This document shows positions 5,703-6,842 of a DNA stretch of 6,842 bases, one piece after another. The position numbers and the translations under genes were made by a program. The notes below the pieces were generated by a model. It ran no database searches. It saw only the letters and a program-made list of their open reading frames with translations, and had not been told where the DNA came from. The stretch lies in assembly GCA_003641555.1 (NCBI GenBank), contig QNAT01000064.1, positions 1-6,842 of the forward strand, given 5' to 3'. The stretch comes from Thermotoga sp. Its GTDB lineage: Bacteria; Thermotogota; Thermotogae; B3-G13. Every line of letters begins with the position of its first letter. Positions within the stretch are counted from its first letter, which is position 1.

Positions 5703-6599
5703 TCATTTCGAAAGCGCAACGGCTATCTTCGAGGCCACTTTAGCATTACTCTTAACCAGATGTATATTCGCTTCGAGGCTCTTGCCGCCACTCAATTCTA
5801 CGATCCTGGAAAGGAGAAAGGGAGTAACTTCTTTCCCATAGATTCCCTTTTTATCGCATTCCATTAAGGCTTGTGAAATCCATCTATCTGCTTCTTCTCT
5901 TTCTATTTCATATTCTTTTGGTATTGGGTTGGCTACCAATATGGCTGATTTTAGAGATAATTGCTCCTTTTCTTTATATATCTCTGCGATCGCATCTCCC
6001 GATTGAATCTCGGGTATGCGAATTCCAGAATGCCTCGTGTAAAAGGCAGGAAATTCATTGGTCTTGAAACCAAGGATTAATACTCCTTTAGTTTCAAGAT
6101 ACTCGATGGTTTTTGCGAGATCGAGTATGGATTTCGCACCCGAAGATACCACTACGATATCCGTTCGAGAGAGTTCTTCTAAATCCCGAGATATATCCAT
6201 CGACTTCTCAAAATCTCTATGAACTCCTCCTATTCCACCCGTTGCGAAGACCTTTATACCCGCCTTGTGAGCAATGAATGACGTTGCTGAAACCGTAGTT
6301 GCTCCTGTTTTCTTCTGTGTGATACACAGAGGTATCTCTCTAGTGGAAAGTTTTAAAACACCTTCTTTTTTGCCGATGAATTCTATTTCTTTTTCGGTCA
6401 TACCAACGATTATATTGCCCTTTATAACCCCGATGGTAGCTGGCACACAGCCTTCCACCTTGACACAGTTCTCAACCTCCAATGCTACACGAACATTTTC
6501 TGGATAAGGCATTCCATGGGCAATTATCGTTGATTCTAAAGCCACAATAGGTTTATTTAACTCCAGGGCTTCTTTTACATCTTCTCTTATCTTCAACAT
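5703..6599 (-). CDS. psuG: Pseudouridine-5'-phosphate glycosidase PsuG
   Basis: PsuG splits pseudouridine 5'-phosphate into uracil and ribose 5-phosphate (reversible in vitro), part of salvage of the modified nucleoside from RNA turnover. With the ATG at 6597-6599 the product has 298 residues, near the family norm. Conserved blocks are ALESTIIAHGMPYPEN (20-35), GATTVSAT (99-106), FATGGIGGVHR (118-128), SSGAKSILD (152-160) with Lys156 as the probable Schiff-base lysine (Lys166 in the E. coli enzyme), ANPIP (223-227) and SLEANIHLVKSNAKVA (274-289) with the family Asn. This start is preferred because GAGGTG at 6608-6603 lies just before it and MLKIREDVKEAL fits the family N terminus; upstream in-frame starts add sequence unlike the family. 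The usual partner, the kinase PsuK, is not in the window. Members of this family have also been called IndA-like. Confidence 0.95.
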   Translation of the reverse strand: MLKIREDVKEALELNKPIVALESTIIAHGMPYPENVRVALEVENCVKVEGCVPATIGVIKGNIIVGMTEKEIEFIGKKEGVLKLSTREIPLCITQKKTGATTVSATSFIAHKAGIKVFATGGIGGVHRDFEKSMDISRDLEELSRTDIVVVSSGAKSILDLAKTIEYLETKGVLILGFKTNEFPAFYTRHSGIRIPEIQSGDAIAEIYKEKEQLSLKSAILVANPIPKEYEIEREEADRWISQALMECDKKGIYGKEVTPFLLSRIVELSGGKSLEANIHLVKSNAKVASKIAVALSK

Positions 6600-6720
6600 C
6601 TTCACCTCTTTAACAATCATATTATTAAGATATTGTAAAATTTGAAAACCCTCCCAAACAACACCTCCCATTACATACATATGTCGTATCGTACATTAAC
6701 ATTCTATTTTCAAATACCCT

Positions 6721-6757
6721 ATTATGTTCATTTCTTTTGTCTTGATACAAGTCAAAA
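6721..6757 (-). promoter_or_regulatory. Candidate psuG promoter with overlapping operator-like dyad
   Basis: TTTTGTCTTG (6735-6744), ATA, CAAGTCAAAA (6748-6757) form a 23-bp inverted repeat with nine of ten arm positions matching. On the minus strand it overlaps a possible -35 (TTGTAT, 6750-6745), placed 18 bp before CATAAT (6726-6721, 5/6 match to the -10). The -35 is weak. A repressor bound to the dyad would block this promoter. The 114 or so bases from the predicted start to the psuG ATG hold no gene. Bases 6758-6842 hold no gene that I can support. Confidence 0.33.
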
Positions 6758-6842
6758 CCTCAACAAGATACACTGTCTTTTGTGGATCAATTGTCAATGG
6801 TCATGGCGAATCAATTTCATTTTATACTATACATGCCCATAA

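Noticed and set aside
5596..5841. 81-codon plus-strand frame
   Set aside because: More than half is antisense to psuG, and the rest shows no coding signal or ribosome site.
6642..6842. 66-codon plus-strand frame at the window end
   Set aside because: It covers the AT-rich psuG leader, has biased aromatic shadow sequence, and lacks a ribosome site.
1..6842. CRISPR array, prophage, toxin-antitoxin or defence genes
   Set aside because: No spaced direct repeats and no such protein motifs were found in any region.

Overview
The window is a piece of an AT-leaning bacterial chromosome made almost entirely of core genes. Arginine is written mostly with AGA/AGG and isoleucine often with ATA, ribosome binding sites are strong (AGGAGG, GAGGTG), and some starts are TTG. 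The tmRNA resembles what I recall of Thermotoga: a GGGGGTG acceptor strand and a short Ala-rich tag ending in LALAA. I infer a thermophilic or thermophile-related lineage, most likely Thermotogota, with a Firmicute as the alternative. This is not proven by the sequence.

Bases 1-1340 (+): the C-terminal part of an undecaprenyl-phosphate sugar transferase, cut by the window edge, followed by a TIGR01212/YhcC-type radical SAM protein whose TTG start overlaps the transferase stop codon. Bases 1341-1908 hold no intact gene. They contain a minus-strand coding remnant spread over three frames, an IS-like end beside it, and the leader of smpB with a likely extended -10 promoter.

Bases 1909-2713 (+): the trans-translation pair, smpB and ssrA (tmRNA). 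The tmRNA 5' base is also the last base of the smpB stop codon, and a good promoter for ssrA lies inside the last codons of smpB. Bases 2850-5175 (+): glmU (UDP-GlcNAc synthesis) and prs (PRPP synthesis), overlapping by 11 bases and probably co-transcribed. A perfect 28-bp palindrome at 5182-5209 sits between prs and the convergent cold-shock gene and can serve both as a terminator.

Bases 5236-6842 (-): a small cold-shock protein gene with its own promoter, then psuG (pseudouridine-5'-phosphate glycosidase). The psuG leader of more than 100 bases carries a 23-bp dyad overlapping a possible promoter. No PsuK kinase gene is visible in the window.

Functionally the window covers envelope sugar metabolism (sugar transferase, GlmU), rescue of stalled ribosomes (SmpB plus tmRNA), and ribose-phosphate/nucleotide metabolism (Prs makes PRPP from ribose 5-phosphate; PsuG releases ribose 5-phosphate). 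I see no CRISPR array, prophage, defence system or new multi-gene system. The most notable points are the fused smpB/ssrA junction, the decayed element at 1414-1795, and the leader structures of csp and psuG.
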